Source: Candidatus Nanopelagicus hibericus (lineage in GTDB: Bacteria > Actinomycetota > Actinomycetes > Nanopelagicales > Nanopelagicaceae). Taken from it: DNA of 64,000 nt. This document shows, one piece after another, positions 49,316 to 59,800 of this stretch. Each line of letters starts with the position of its first letter. Positions within the stretch are counted from its first letter, which is position 1. The notes beneath the pieces are model-generated. The model ran no database searches and was not told where the DNA came from. It was given only the letters and a program-made list of their open reading frames with translations. The stretch is taken from assembly GCF_002288005.1 (NCBI RefSeq), contig NZ_CP016771.1, forward strand, positions 1 to 64,000, given 5' to 3'. The position numbers and the translations under genes were made by a program.

Positions 49316-49867
49316 GTGGATTTATCAGCTGATGGCAAAGAGATTGAAAAAATTATTGTCAGTCAGGAGCAAATTCAAAGTAGGTTGAAAGAATTAGCTG
49401 CGCAAATAGTAAAAGATTATGAGGGTAGAGATTTAATTTTAATTGGTGTATTAAAAGGTGCGATTATGGCAATGGCAGATTTGTCACGTTACTTACAGCG
49501 ACACGTAGATATGGATTGGATGGCAGTAACTTCATATGGCGCTGGAACCAAATCCAGTGGCGTGGTGAGAATTCTTAAAGATTTAGATAATGATATTTTA
49601 GGACGAGAAGTTTTAATTGTTGAAGACATTTTAGATACTGGATTAACACTTTCTTGGTTGACCGAAAACCTTCTTTCACGTGGTGCCAAATCAGTTTCAG
49701 TTTTTACTGTTTTGCGTAAGCCAGATGCAGCCACAGTAAAGGTTGAGGCGAAGTATGTGGGCTTTGATATTCCGAGTGAGTTTGTGGTTGGTTATGGCTT
49801 AGATTTCAATCAGAAGTACCGCAATTTGCCCTTTATTGGAGTTCTTGCCAAACACCTTTATTCTTAA
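49316..49867 (+). CDS. hpt: Hypoxanthine phosphoribosyltransferase
   Basis: Hpt salvages hypoxanthine/guanine with PRPP. The frame is open upstream into tilS, but the GTG at 49316 is the start: AAGGAG (49306-49311) lies 4 nt before it. The resulting 183-residue protein (MDLSADGKEIEKIIVS...) has the normal length. The PRPP motif VLIVEDILDTGLTL and the flexible loop MAVTSYGAG are present. The order tilS-hpt-ftsH is conserved in actinobacteria. With the NCS1 permease and GuaB1 it gives purine salvage capacity in this window. Confidence 0.95.
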   Translation: MDLSADGKEIEKIIVSQEQIQSRLKELAAQIVKDYEGRDLILIGVLKGAIMAMADLSRYLQRHVDMDWMAVTSYGAGTKSSGVVRILKDLDNDILGREVLIVEDILDTGLTLSWLTENLLSRGAKSVSVFTVLRKPDAATVKVEAKYVGFDIPSEFVVGYGLDFNQKYRNLPFIGVLAKHLYS

Positions 49868-49905
49868 GCCCCTCAATTAACTGTTTTAAGAAAGTGAAGT
49901 AACTG

Positions 49906-51975
49906 GTGTCCAAAAAGAAAAAGTTTAATATCCCCAAACTTAAGGGATTTAAAACTGCTAAGAAGCCGGTAAAGCCAACACCGCAAGCGGCAAAGCGTAT
50001 TTTGCGCGGACCACTTTTTTGGATTATTGCTGCACTGATTGCGGTAAGTATTTTTGGACAAATTTCAACCACTGGTGAAGAGTTTAAAAAAGTTGAGACT
50101 TCGGTAATTCTAAATGAGATCTCACTAAATAATGTTAAATCTGCCCTTGTTATTGATCGCGATCAAAAGGTAAGAGTAGTTTTAAAGGATGGCGAATTTG
50201 TTGATGGCGCAGCCAAACTTGAAGCTTCATATGTCTCTGGCCAAGAACCGCTAATTGTTGAGTTACTAACCAGCAATCCGCCAGCAAGTAATTGGGACAT
50301 AGAAGTTCCAAGGCAATCGTTTTTTATCTCTTTAATCCTAAGTATTTTGCCAATTTTATTGATCATATTTCTACTTTTGTTGTTTATGGGCGGTGGCCAA
50401 GGCGGGCGAGTACTTTCCTTTGGTAGATCACGAGCTAAATTACAAAACAAAGAAATGCCGACAAACACTTTTGCTGATGTGGCAGGAGCTGATGAGGCAG
50501 TTGCTGAGTTGAAAGAAATAAAAGATTTTCTGGCAAGCCCTGAAAAGTACAAAAGTATTGGTGCCAAAATTCCTAAGGGTGTTTTGCTTTATGGCCCGCC
50601 CGGAACCGGAAAAACTTTACTTGCCAGGGCGGTAGCGGGTGAAGCAAAGGTTCCGTTTTATTCAATATCAGGATCAGAGTTTGTTGAGATGTTTGTGGGC
50701 GTTGGTGCTTCCCGGGTACGAGATTTATTTGCACAAGCAAAACAAAATGCTCCGGCGATTGTTTTTGTCGATGAAATAGATGCTGTCGGTCGTCAGCGTG
50801 GTGCTGGATTAGGTGGTGGCAATGATGAGCGCGAGCAGACTCTTAATCAATTATTAGTTGAGATGGATGGCTTTGAAGCAAATGGCCAGGTTATTTTGAT
50901 TGCCGCAACCAATCGGCCCGATGTTTTAGATCCAGCATTACTCCGTCCAGGAAGATTTGATCGTCAAATTACCGTTGATCGCCCCGATTTAAAAGGCAGA
51001 GCTGCAATTTTGGCAGTCCATTCGAAAAATAAGCCAATTGCAAAAGATGTAGATCTTCCTTCTTATGCAAAACGCACGCCAGGTTTTACTGGCGCAGATT
51101 TAGCAAATGTATTAAATGAAGCAGCCTTACTGGCTGCTAGGCAGGAACGCAAAACAATTAGAAACTCTGATATTGATGAGGCGATTGATCGAGTTATGGC
51201 TGGACCACAAAAGGTTTCCAGATTAATGACTGAGGAGGAGCGGAGAATTACCGCCTATCATGAAGGTGGTCATGCACTTGTTGCACATGCCCTGCCACAT
51301 ACTGATCCAGTTCATAAGGTAACAATCATGCCAAGAGGTAGAGCACTTGGTTACACCATGGTGCTGCCAGATGAAGATCGTTATGCAGTAACTAGAAATC
51401 AAATGCTTGATCAACTTGCTTACACAATGGGCGGGCGGGCAGCTGAGGAATTAATTTTTCATGATCCAACTACTGGTGCTTCAAATGATATTGAGAAGGC
51501 TACAAATCTTGCTAGAGCAATGGTCACTCAATATGGAATGACGCAAAGACTTGGTGCGATCAAATTAGGTATTTCAGATTCGCAACCATTCCTCGGACGC
51601 GATTACGGTCATCAACGAGATTACTCAGAAAGTATTGCAGCGGTTGTAGATAGTGAAATCAGAGAGATGATTGAGAACGCCCATCAAGAAGCCTTTGACG
51701 TATTAGTAGCAAACCGAGAAATCTTAGACAATTTAGTAGATGAGTTATTAGAGAAGGAAACTCTTAATAAAGAGGAGATTGCAACGATATTTAAAAAAGT
51801 GAAGAAAGTTAAGCCAAGGCCGCCATGGACAGGCTCTGACTCTAGAATCCCTTCTAATCAGCCACCAGTCGCACTAAAGCCCGCAAAAATTAAAGTGGTG
51901 GAGGAAGATAAAGTGATTAAAAAAGCAGTTAATAAAAAGAGTGACAAAGAGATTAGTAAAGATGTAAATGAGTGA
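49906..51975 (+). CDS. ftsH: ATP-dependent membrane zinc protease FtsH
   Basis: FtsH degrades misassembled and regulatory membrane proteins. The 689-residue protein has two membrane segments (about 30-48 and 137-163), Walker A GPPGTGKT, Walker [12 protein letters not shown], the SRH region [17 protein letters not shown], and the zinc site HEGGH (452-456) with its downstream Asp. The Lys/Pro-rich tail is variable. Its stop overlaps the folE start by 8 bp, so folate genes are translated in coupling. Confidence 0.97.
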   Translation: MSKKKKFNIPKLKGFKTAKKPVKPTPQAAKRILRGPLFWIIAALIAVSIFGQISTTGEEFKKVETSVILNEISLNNVKSALVIDRDQKVRVVLKDGEFVDGAAKLEASYVSGQEPLIVELLTSNPPASNWDIEVPRQSFFISLILSILPILLIIFLLLLFMGGGQGGRVLSFGRSRAKLQNKEMPTNTFADVAGADEAVAELKEIKDFLASPEKYKSIGAKIPKGVLLYGPPGTGKTLLARAVAGEAKVPFYSISGSEFVEMFVGVGASRVRDLFAQAKQNAPAIVFVDEIDAVGRQRGAGLGGGNDEREQTLNQLLVEMDGFEANGQVILIAATNRPDVLDPALLRPGRFDRQITVDRPDLKGRAAILAVHSKNKPIAKDVDLPSYAKRTPGFTGADLANVLNEAALLAARQERKTIRNSDIDEAIDRVMAGPQKVSRLMTEEERRITAYHEGGHALVAHALPHTDPVHKVTIMPRGRALGYTMVLPDEDRYAVTRNQMLDQLAYTMGGRAAEELIFHDPTTGASNDIEKATNLARAMVTQYGMTQRLGAIKLGISDSQPFLGRDYGHQRDYSESIAAVVDSEIREMIENAHQEAFDVLVANREILDNLVDELLEKETLNKEEIATIFKKVKKVKPRPPWTGSDSRIPSNQPPVALKPAKIKVVEEDKVIKKAVNKKSDKEISKDVNE

Positions 51976-52588
51976 TATCAACTCCGTATCAATGGGACCC
52001 CACGATGGTGGTGCCAAAAAGGAGTTTGACCAAGCGCGGGCGGAAAAAGCAGTAACAGAGTTATTACATGCACTCGGTGAAGATCCAACTCGGGATGGCT
52101 TAAAAGATACGCCAAAGCGGGTAGCAAAAGCATTAGCTGAGAACTTTGCTGGGCTTTGGTTAAAACCAGAGGATGTTTTAACAACCATATTTGATATCGG
52201 CCATAAAGAATTAGTAATTGTCAGGGAGATTGAAGTTTTCTCCCATTGCGAACACCACCTGACACCATTTCATGGTGTTGCCCATATTGGGTACATTCCA
52301 GGTGAGAGCGGAAGAATTACTGGTATTTCAAAACTTGCTCGCATTGTTGATCTGTATGCTCGCAGGCCCCAGGTGCAAGAAAGATTAACCTCACAGATTG
52401 CCGATGCTTTGGTTGAGATATTGCAACCAGGGGGTGTGATTGTGATTATCGATTGTGAACACTTATGCATGTCCATGCGCGGTGTTAGAAAATCTCAAGC
52501 TCGCACAACAACTAGCGCAGTTCGTGGCCAATTATTAAATCCAACAACTAGAGCTGAAGCTATCTCACTAATAAATCAAAGTAGATAA
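51968..52588 (+). CDS. folE: GTP cyclohydrolase I
   Basis: FolE makes dihydroneopterin triphosphate from GTP, the first step of folate synthesis. The 206-residue protein has the zinc and active-site motifs [12 protein letters not shown] and [11 protein letters not shown], and [10 protein letters not shown]. Length is typical. It is the first of a compact folE-folP-folB-folK cluster with overlaps or gaps of a few bases. Confidence 0.96.
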   Translation: MSDINSVSMGPHDGGAKKEFDQARAEKAVTELLHALGEDPTRDGLKDTPKRVAKALAENFAGLWLKPEDVLTTIFDIGHKELVIVREIEVFSHCEHHLTPFHGVAHIGYIPGESGRITGISKLARIVDLYARRPQVQERLTSQIADALVEILQPGGVIVIIDCEHLCMSMRGVRKSQARTTTSAVRGQLLNPTTRAEAISLINQSR

Positions 52589-52590
52589 TC

Positions 52591-53388
52591 ATGAGCCGCA
52601 CCTTAGTGATGGGAATTTTAAATATTACTCCTGATTCATTTGCGGATGGTGGTAAGTATTTATCAAAAGCAGATGCAATCTCACAAGGACGACGATTAAT
52701 TGCCGAGGGCGCAGACATTATTGATATTGGTGGTGAATCAACCAGACCAGGTGCTGAGCGGGTTAGTGAAGAGACGGAACTGGAAAGAGTAATTCCAGTG
52801 GTAACTGAATTAGTTAAAGATGGTGCGGTTATAAGCGTTGACACAATGCGTGCAGAGGTTGCAAAACAAGGGATTGCGTCAGGTGCCACATATATTAATG
52901 ATGTAAGCGGTGGCCTAGCCGATGAAAAAATGGCAAAAGTAATTGCTAGCAATCAAAAAGTGCAGTACATAGCAATGCATTGGCGTGGTCATTCAAAAGA
53001 GATGCAAAAACAAGCACTCTATGAAAATGTGGTCACTGAGGTAAAAGATGAGCTAGATGATCGGGTTACAAGCTTATTGAAATCTGGTGTTTCACCAGAA
53101 CAAATAATTTTAGATCCTGGAATTGGTTTTGCTAAAGAGAGCGAACATAATTGGCAAATATTAAAAAACATTGAACGTTTTCAAATGCTTGGATACCCAA
53201 TATTGGTAGGTGTATCGCGCAAAAGATTTTTAGGTGAACTGGTAAATGCTAAAGAGCCTGATAAACGGGAGGCAGCAACGATTGCATTAACTGCTGAGTT
53301 GGCAAGAGTTAAGGTGTGGGCAGTTAGAACACACGCGGTCAAAGCGCACCAAGATGCAATATCAGTTATTGAAAGGCTTCGTAAATGA
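52591..53388 (+). CDS. folP: Dihydropteroate synthase
   Basis: FolP couples hydroxymethyl-dihydropterin diphosphate with p-aminobenzoate. The 265-residue TIM-barrel protein has the family motifs MGILNITPDSFADGG (pterin binding), DIGGESTRPGA and DPGIGFAKE, and the late GVSRKRFLG segment. It follows folE by 2 bp and overlaps folB by 4 bp (ATGA). Confidence 0.96.
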   Translation: MSRTLVMGILNITPDSFADGGKYLSKADAISQGRRLIAEGADIIDIGGESTRPGAERVSEETELERVIPVVTELVKDGAVISVDTMRAEVAKQGIASGATYINDVSGGLADEKMAKVIASNQKVQYIAMHWRGHSKEMQKQALYENVVTEVKDELDDRVTSLLKSGVSPEQIILDPGIGFAKESEHNWQILKNIERFQMLGYPILVGVSRKRFLGELVNAKEPDKREAATIALTAELARVKVWAVRTHAVKAHQDAISVIERLRK

Positions 53389-53741
53389 GTGATTTGATAA
53401 AAGTAATAGGCATTAGTGCCAAAGGATTTCATGGTGTATTTGCAAGTGAGCAAAGACGTGGCCAGAGATTTGTAGTTGATATCGAACTCAGCTTGCCGCT
53501 AAAAAATCTTAATGATGACTTGAGTAAAACTGTTAACTACGCTGAAGTGGCTCAAATTGCATACGATCAAATTACCGCTAAACCAGTGCAATTAATTGAA
53601 ACCTTGGCAGATAATATTGCCAAACTTGTATTGAAAGAGTTTAAAAAAGTTAAAACAGTGAAAGTGATAGTTCATAAACCAAAAGCGCCAATAGCTTTGA
53701 AGTTTAAGGATGTAGTAGTTGAGGTAGTCAGAAGTAGATGA
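53385..53741 (+). CDS. folB: Dihydroneopterin aldolase
   Basis: FolB converts dihydroneopterin to hydroxymethyl-dihydropterin. The 118-residue protein has GFHGVFASEQRRGQRFVVDIEL and the VNYAEV and ETLADNIA segments that line the pterin site. Overlaps of 4 bp on both sides place it between folP and folK in one coupled operon. Confidence 0.94.
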   Translation: MSDLIKVIGISAKGFHGVFASEQRRGQRFVVDIELSLPLKNLNDDLSKTVNYAEVAQIAYDQITAKPVQLIETLADNIAKLVLKEFKKVKTVKVIVHKPKAPIALKFKDVVVEVVRSR

Positions 53742-54193
53742 AGGCGGTTATTTCGCTAGGCTCAAATCTTGAAAACCGAAAACTTAACTTAGAGATTGCC
53801 ATAACAAATATTGAACAAATTCTAAATAATTTAGTGGTATCACCATTCATTCAGACCAAACCAGTTGGTGGCCCACCGCAAGGTGACTTCTTAAATGCAG
53901 TGGTAATTGGTGAGTGTGATTTAGCAGCTGAATTATTACTTACTAAATTATTAGAAATTGAGGACCAAATGGGTAGGGTAAGGCAGATTAAGTGGGGACC
54001 AAGGATTATTGATTTAGATCTTATTGTTTATGGTGATCAGATAATTGACTCAGAGTTTCTAAAGCTGCCACATCCGCTTGCACAGTCAAGATCCTTTGTT
54101 CTATCACCTTGGTTAGAGATTGATCCAGATGGTGAAATACCAGGTGTAGGTGCGATAAAAACTCTTTTGGCATCTATTCAAAGCTCGAGTTAA
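53738..54193 (+). CDS. folK: Hydroxymethyl-dihydropterin pyrophosphokinase
   Basis: FolK transfers pyrophosphate from ATP to the pterin. The 151-residue protein starts MKAVISLGSNLENR and has the signature RWGPRIIDLDLI-like segment (KWGPRIIDLDLIVYG) with its metal-binding Asp pair, then LPHP. It ends the folate cluster; panC starts 39 bp later behind its own ribosome binding site. Confidence 0.95.
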   Translation: MKAVISLGSNLENRKLNLEIAITNIEQILNNLVVSPFIQTKPVGGPPQGDFLNAVVIGECDLAAELLLTKLLEIEDQMGRVRQIKWGPRIIDLDLIVYGDQIIDSEFLKLPHPLAQSRSFVLSPWLEIDPDGEIPGVGAIKTLLASIQSSS

Positions 54194-54232
54194 ACTTATC
54201 CTCTAGCCCGGTACCCGGAAAGGACTGGAGCC

Positions 54233-55018
54233 ATGATTGAAGTGCTTAAATCTGCTGATGATTTGGCGCGCCAAAATTGTGATGTGTTGGTGCCAACCAT
54301 GGGTGCACTTCATGCTGGTCATGAATCATTAATTAAACTGGCGAAAACAAAAGGTGATCAAGTAATTGTTAGTATTTTTGTAAATCCACTTCAGTTTGAA
54401 AATAAAGAGGATTTACTTAATTATCCGAAGACAATTGACTTAGATTTAAAAATTGCCGCTGTGGCGGGTGCATCGGCAGTTTTTTTACCCGAGGAATCTT
54501 TAATTTATCCAACCGGGTATAAAACAATTGAGGCAGGTGGTGTCGGTGAGATATATGAGGGCAAATCTAGGCCCGGTCACTTCTCTGGTGTATTAACTGT
54601 AGTAAATCGGCTGTTTGACTTAGTTAAGCCAAAATATGCAATTTTTGGTGAGAAAGACTTTCAACAATTGTTTTTGATAAAACAAATGGTAAGAAAACTA
54701 TCGCTACCAGTTGAGATACTGAATGCCCCAACTATTAGAGATGCCAATGGGGTTGCACTCTCTTCTAGAAATTCAAAGTTGGATAATGATGGAATTAAGG
54801 TAGCTTCGGTAATTTATAGAACACTATTGCTGGGTAACTTAGGAAAAGCTAAACAAGTCATAAAATCTGAACCAAGGTTTAAACTGGATTATCTAGAGAT
54901 GATTGATGCGAATACCTTTGATTTAGCCAAGGAAGATACTGAGAACAAGCGCTTAATTATCGCCGGTTGGATAAATCAGGTGCGATTGATCGACAATATG
55001 GCTATGGGAAGTAAGTAA
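54233..55018 (+). CDS. panC: Pantothenate synthetase
   Basis: PanC ligates pantoate and beta-alanine with ATP. The 261-residue protein has VPTMGALHAGHESLI (HIGH-like), FVNPLQFEN, FGEKDFQQL and VALSSRNSKL. It is slightly short for the family. AAAGGA upstream of the ATG is a plausible ribosome binding site. panD (aspartate decarboxylase), which often follows panC in actinobacteria, is absent; nadB follows instead with a 1-bp overlap. Confidence 0.95.
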   Translation: MIEVLKSADDLARQNCDVLVPTMGALHAGHESLIKLAKTKGDQVIVSIFVNPLQFENKEDLLNYPKTIDLDLKIAAVAGASAVFLPEESLIYPTGYKTIEAGGVGEIYEGKSRPGHFSGVLTVVNRLFDLVKPKYAIFGEKDFQQLFLIKQMVRKLSLPVEILNAPTIRDANGVALSSRNSKLDNDGIKVASVIYRTLLLGNLGKAKQVIKSEPRFKLDYLEMIDANTFDLAKEDTENKRLIIAGWINQVRLIDNMAMGSK

Positions 55019-56622
55019 TGAGGCTCTTAACGGGCAAGCCAGGCTGGAGCACATCAGCTGATGTAATTGTAATTGGCTCAGGAGTTGCCGGTTTGACTAC
55101 TGCGCTAAATCTTCGCTCTTATGGTTTGTCAGTTTTACTAGTTACTAAAGCAAGAATTGATGAAGGTTCAACTAAGTGGGCGCAAGGTGGAATTGCTGCC
55201 GCACTTGGTCCAGGTGATACGCCTGATCAACATAAGAAAGATACTTTGGCTGCTGGTGCTGGATTGTGCGACATAAAAGCTGTTGATGTTTTAGTTTCAG
55301 AAGGACCTGAAGCGGTAAGAAAATTAATTGCACAAGGTGCGGTTTTTGATAAGTCAGAGACTGGTGAGATTGCATTAACCAGAGAGGGTGGACACCTTCG
55401 TAACCGCATACTTCATGCTGGCGGTGATGCTACCGGCGCAGAGGTTTCCAGAGCACTACTTGCTGCAGTAAGAGGTGATACTGGTATTGAAATTATTGAA
55501 CACGCATTAGCAATTGACGCATTAAAGAGTATTAGTGGCGAGGTTTGTGGAGTAACACTGCATGTGATTGGGGCAGGAAGTCGAGACGGGGTTGGCCGGG
55601 CGTTAGCTAAAGCGGTAGTTGTAGCAACTGGTGGTTTGGGTCAGGTCTATTCACAAACTACAAACCCTGCAGTTTCAACTGGTGATGGCGTGGCACTGGC
55701 GCTGCGGGCTGGTGCGAAGGTGGCAGATGTTGAGTTTGTGCAGTTTCATCCCACAGTTTTATGGCGAGATTTAGCAAATAGAGGGCAACAACCTTTAATC
55801 AGTGAGGCGGTTCGTGGTGAGGGCGCTGTTTTGTTAAATAACAAGAATGAGCAGTTTATGGTTGGCAAACACCCACAAGCTGATTTAGCACCACGAGATG
55901 TAGTGGCGATTGAGATATTTAATCAAATGCAAATTAGTGGCCAACCTTATGTTTGGTTGGATGCAACAAATATTTCAGATTTTACAAATAGATTTCCAAC
56001 AATTTACGCCTCATGTATAGCAAATGGGATTGATCCAACAAAAGAGAGAATTCCAGTAGCCCCTGCCTCCCACTACGCATCTGGTGGAGTTTTAGTTGAT
56101 TTAGATGGGCAATCTTCAGTGCCAGGACTTTATATATGTGGTGAATCAGCATGCACTGGTGCACATGGTGCTAATCGACTTGCTTCAAACTCTTTACTAG
56201 AAGGATTAGTTTTTGGTGCTCGTATTGCAGCTAAGTTAGCAAAAGAATTACCAAAGCAAGGTGAACCAGTGGAGGCAGGGAATTCTGTGCTGCTAGATCC
56301 AAAGATCTTATTACCGCTACAGATTTCGATGAGTGAAGGAGCGGGAGTTTTGCGCTCACAAACTTCACTGAAAAAAACTAGACAAACTTTGCAAGAGCTT
56401 TCTAAGTTAACCAGCACGGAGCCAAGAATCGAGGCGTGGGAGGCATCAAATCTTCATCTACTTGCGACTGCAATTGTTAAATCAGCATTGACGCGCACGG
56501 AATCAAGAGGATCTCATCGTCGCAGCGATTACCCACAATCTTCAGATCAATGGCTAAGTAGGATTGTCCAACAAGTCGATGCTGACGGTAATTGGAAAAG
56601 TGATGTGGAGGCGATCAAGTGA
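55018..56622 (+). CDS. nadB: L-aspartate oxidase
   Basis: NadB oxidises aspartate to iminoaspartate in NAD synthesis. The 534-residue flavoprotein has the FAD motif VIGSGVAGLTTALNL near residue 20, STKWAQGGIAAALG, the active-site region EFVQFHPT, and the C-terminal ESRGSHRRSDYP. Its stop overlaps nadC by 4 bp. nadA (quinolinate synthase), needed to use the product, is not in the window. Confidence 0.95.
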   Translation: MRLLTGKPGWSTSADVIVIGSGVAGLTTALNLRSYGLSVLLVTKARIDEGSTKWAQGGIAAALGPGDTPDQHKKDTLAAGAGLCDIKAVDVLVSEGPEAVRKLIAQGAVFDKSETGEIALTREGGHLRNRILHAGGDATGAEVSRALLAAVRGDTGIEIIEHALAIDALKSISGEVCGVTLHVIGAGSRDGVGRALAKAVVVATGGLGQVYSQTTNPAVSTGDGVALALRAGAKVADVEFVQFHPTVLWRDLANRGQQPLISEAVRGEGAVLLNNKNEQFMVGKHPQADLAPRDVVAIEIFNQMQISGQPYVWLDATNISDFTNRFPTIYASCIANGIDPTKERIPVAPASHYASGGVLVDLDGQSSVPGLYICGESACTGAHGANRLASNSLLEGLVFGARIAAKLAKELPKQGEPVEAGNSVLLDPKILLPLQISMSEGAGVLRSQTSLKKTRQTLQELSKLTSTEPRIEAWEASNLHLLATAIVKSALTRTESRGSHRRSDYPQSSDQWLSRIVQQVDADGNWKSDVEAIK

Positions 56623-57491
56623 ATCAGCTTCGCGAAAATATTAAAACTTTAGGGCTGTCGCCAAATCATATTTTCCAGCAAGTTAAAGATGCAATATCTG
56701 AAGATCTTGCAGGTGGGCAAGATGTGACCTCAGTTGCCACAATCTCAGAATCTTCTGTTGCAACTGCAGATTTTGTATCTAGAAGCAGTGGAGTTGTCAG
56801 TGGACTTCATGTAGCAGCTGCAGTACTTGAGTACTGTGGAATTAATCATTATGAGGTTTTAGTTGATGAAGGTGCAAAAATTTCAGCTGGCAAGGTGTTA
56901 ATTACCGCCCAAGGAAATAGTAGAAAATTGTTATTAGCAGAGCGCAGTGCGCTAAATTTTCTATCCCATCTAAGTGGCATATCAACCCTCACCAACCAAT
57001 GGGTAGCAGCAGTTAGCGGCACAAAGTGCCAAATAAGAGATACTAGAAAAACTACACCAGGGCTTCGACAGTTAGAAAAATTTGCAGTGCGAATGGGCGG
57101 TGGCGTAAATCATCGACTTGGACTATCACAAGCCGCGCTGATAAAAGATAATCACATTTTAGCGACCGGCAGTATTAGTAAAGCGTTTACTGCTATTAAG
57201 AAAGAGTTTCCAGGTAAGGAGGTTGAAATTGAGGTTGACTCAATTGAGCAACTCAAAGAGGCACTTACTTTAAAACCAGATTTAGTTTTATTGGATAATA
57301 TGAGCGTTGAACAATGTGCCGAAGCAGTTGCACTTACCGCAGGTTTACTACCACTTGAAGCATCTGGTGGAATCACAATTGATAATGCAAAATCATATGC
57401 GGCAACTGGAGTTAATTACCTAGCAGTTGGAGCACTTACCCATTCAGCGCCAGCTTTAGATATTGGCTTAGATTTTAAGAGAGGAAAATAA
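56619..57491 (+). CDS. nadC: Nicotinate-nucleotide pyrophosphorylase
   Basis: NadC converts quinolinate and PRPP to nicotinate mononucleotide. The 290-residue protein has AERSALNFLSHLSGI, RDTRKTTPGLRQLEKFAVRMGGG and EVEVDS-type strands (EIEVDSIEQL), ending in the GALTHSAPALDIGLD motif. The GTG start overlaps nadB by 4 bp and its last base is the first base of coaX. Confidence 0.95.
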   Translation: MNQLRENIKTLGLSPNHIFQQVKDAISEDLAGGQDVTSVATISESSVATADFVSRSSGVVSGLHVAAAVLEYCGINHYEVLVDEGAKISAGKVLITAQGNSRKLLLAERSALNFLSHLSGISTLTNQWVAAVSGTKCQIRDTRKTTPGLRQLEKFAVRMGGGVNHRLGLSQAALIKDNHILATGSISKAFTAIKKEFPGKEVEIEVDSIEQLKEALTLKPDLVLLDNMSVEQCAEAVALTAGLLPLEASGGITIDNAKSYAATGVNYLAVGALTHSAPALDIGLDFKRGK

Positions 57492-58264
57492 TGCTACTTA
57501 CAATTGATGTTGGAAACACCAATACCGTTTTGGGAGTCTTTAACAAAGATAAGTTAGAACAATCCTGGCGAGTTAAAACTGATCCTAGGGATACCGCAGA
57601 TGAACTTTGGTTGCAGTATTCAGCTCTGGTGGAAGGCTTTGATATCACTGGTGTAGCAATTTGTTCAACTGTGCCAGCAGTTCTTCGTGAGATAAGAAAA
57701 TTAATTGATGATCACTATGGCGATATTAAAAGTGTAATTATTGAACCCGGGGTAAAAACTGGTGTACCACTGCTGGTGGATAATCCAAAAGAGATTGGCG
57801 CGGATCGAATTGTGAACTCACTCGCCGCGTTCACCTTGTACGGTTCAGATGGTCCAGCAATTGTGGTTGATTTTGGAACATCTACTAACTTAGATGTGGT
57901 CTCACCCAAAGGAGAATTCTTAGGGGGTGCGTTGGCACCCGGAATTGAGATCTCAGTTGAGGCGCTAGCAGCCCGCGCTGCTCAACTACGCAAAGTGGAG
58001 TTAGTAAAACCAAAATCTGTAATAGGTAAGAACACTGTTGAAGCTTTGCAATCTGGAACTATATTTGGATTTGCCGGTCAGGTAGATGGATTAGTAAATA
58101 GAATCATTGATGAGCTAGCTGATTTGTATCCAGATTCAGGCGAGGTTTGTGTAATTGCAACCGGAGGGCTTGCACCATTAGTGCTTGGGATAAGTGAAAC
58201 CATTGAATTTCATGAACCTGATCTAACATTAATCGGATTACGGTTAGTTCATGAGCGTAATTAA
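57491..58264 (+). CDS. coaX: Type III pantothenate kinase
   Basis: CoaX phosphorylates pantothenate in coenzyme A synthesis. The 257-residue actin-like protein begins MLLTIDVGNTNTVLGVF (phosphate 1) and has the DFGTSTNLDVV phosphate 2 motif and LGGALAPGIEIS. Most actinobacteria carry it between nadC and lysS. It lies with panC in the same run of genes, joining pantothenate synthesis and CoA formation. Confidence 0.95.
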   Translation: MLLTIDVGNTNTVLGVFNKDKLEQSWRVKTDPRDTADELWLQYSALVEGFDITGVAICSTVPAVLREIRKLIDDHYGDIKSVIIEPGVKTGVPLLVDNPKEIGADRIVNSLAAFTLYGSDGPAIVVDFGTSTNLDVVSPKGEFLGGALAPGIEISVEALAARAAQLRKVELVKPKSVIGKNTVEALQSGTIFGFAGQVDGLVNRIIDELADLYPDSGEVCVIATGGLAPLVLGISETIEFHEPDLTLIGLRLVHERN

Positions 58265-58287
58265 TTCATAACACCTCTACCGCCCGC

Positions 58288-58293
58288 TAAGAT
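58288..58293 (+). promoter_or_regulatory. Candidate -10 upstream of lysS
   Basis: TAAGAT fits TANNNT and ends 10 nt before the lysS ATG; a start about 7 nt downstream would leave a leader of roughly 4 nt or less. No Shine-Dalgarno lies in between. Confidence 0.35.
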
Positions 58294-58303
58294 TTAACGC
58301 ATT

Positions 58304-59800
58304 ATGGCTAATGAGGATGACCTACCCGAGCAACTACGAATCAGGCGTGAAAAAAGAGCAGCGATAATAAAGCGTGGTGGTGAGCCATATCCAGTATCGG
58401 TGCCAAGAACTGCCTCATTACTAGAGATTCGAACAAAACATAAAGAACTGCCAATAGATGTGGCAACTGGAATTATTGAATCGGTAACTGGTCGAGTAAT
58501 TTTCAAACGTGATACTGGCAAATTATGTTTTGCCAATTTACGAGAAGGAGATGGAACTGAGTTACAAGTAATGTTTTCACTAGATAAAATCGGTGAGGCA
58601 CAACTTGAAACCTGGAAATCTGAGATTGATTTGGGAGATATTGTCTCTGTGACGGGTGAGGTAATAACCTCAAAACGAGGTGAGTTATCAGTTCTAGCTA
58701 ATTCATTCGTACTCGCCGCAAAATCACTTCGACCACTACCGGTTGAGCACAAGCCGCTCTCGGAGGAGAGTCGAGTTCGAATGCGCTATGTAGATTTAAT
58801 CGTTAGACCAGAGGCAAGAAGTAATGCCAGATTGCGGCCTGCAGTTATGCGATCACTACGGGAGAGTTTTACTTCCCGCGGATTTTTAGAGGTTGAAACC
58901 CCAATGCTGCAGGTGATGCATGGTGGCGCAGCAGCCAGGCCATTTAAGACTTTTAGTAACGCGTATGAGATGGATCTTTTTTTAAGAATCGCACCTGAGC
59001 TTTATCTAAAAAGATGTGTCGTCGGCGGTTTAGATAAAGTCTTTGAAATAAATAGAAATTTTCGCAATGAAGGCGCTGATTCATCTCACTCACCAGAGTT
59101 TGCCATGATTGAAACTTATGAAGCATATGGTGATTGGAACACCATGGCAGAGTTAACTAGAAGTTTGGTGCAGGATGCAGCTAAATCTGTATTTGGGTCT
59201 CATAAAGTTAAACACCATGATGGAAAAGAACTTGATCTTGGTGGCAAGTGGAAAGAAGTATCTTTATTTGATGTTATTTCAGAGGCGGTTGGTGAGAAGG
59301 TAGATGGCCTAACACCTAAATCTGAGTTAACAAAGATTGCGACAAAAAAAGGGATAAAGGTCGACCCTAAGTGGATCACCGGCACGATTGCTGAGGAGAT
59401 ATTTGAGCATGTGGCCAAGGAGAAGTTAATAGCGCCAACATTTGTTAAGGGATTTCCAATTGACACCTCACCACTAGTTAGAGCCCACCGCGATACCGCC
59501 GGAATTGCGGAAAAATGGGATCTCTATGTAGAAGGTTTTGAGTTAGCAACCGGTTACTCAGAGTTGATAGATCCAGTGATTCAACGTGAGCGATTAACGC
59601 AGCAAGCAACACTTGGCGCATCTGGTGATTTAGAGGCGATGGGATTGGATGAAGATTTTCTAAAAGCGATGGAGTATGCAATGCCACCAATGGGCGGCAT
59701 GGGTATGGGTGTAGATCGATTACTTATGGCATTAACAGGTCTTGGAATTAGGGAGACTATTTTGTTTCCATTAGTTAAACCAACTGCAGGTGATGAGTAA
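58304..59800 (+). CDS. lysS: Lysyl-tRNA synthetase, class II
   Basis: LysS charges tRNA-Lys. The 498-residue protein has the N-terminal OB-fold anticodon-binding domain (about 55-160) and the class II core with motif 1 [11 protein letters not shown], motif 2 [17 protein letters not shown] and motif 3 [15 protein letters not shown]. Length is normal. Its stop overlaps the following acetyltransferase start by 1 bp. Confidence 0.97.
   Translation: MANEDDLPEQLRIRREKRAAIIKRGGEPYPVSVPRTASLLEIRTKHKELPIDVATGIIESVTGRVIFKRDTGKLCFANLREGDGTELQVMFSLDKIGEAQLETWKSEIDLGDIVSVTGEVITSKRGELSVLANSFVLAAKSLRPLPVEHKPLSEESRVRMRYVDLIVRPEARSNARLRPAVMRSLRESFTSRGFLEVETPMLQVMHGGAAARPFKTFSNAYEMDLFLRIAPELYLKRCVVGGLDKVFEINRNFRNEGADSSHSPEFAMIETYEAYGDWNTMAELTRSLVQDAAKSVFGSHKVKHHDGKELDLGGKWKEVSLFDVISEAVGEKVDGLTPKSELTKIATKKGIKVDPKWITGTIAEEIFEHVAKEKLIAPTFVKGFPIDTSPLVRAHRDTAGIAEKWDLYVEGFELATGYSELIDPVIQRERLTQQATLGASGDLEAMGLDEDFLKAMEYAMPPMGGMGMGVDRLLMALTGLGIRETILFPLVKPTAGDE

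Noticed and set aside
54205-54232. GC-rich palindrome CCGGTACCCGG before panC as an operator
   Set aside because: The symmetry is limited to GGTACC and its surroundings; the stretch reads more simply as a spacer ending in the panC ribosome binding site.
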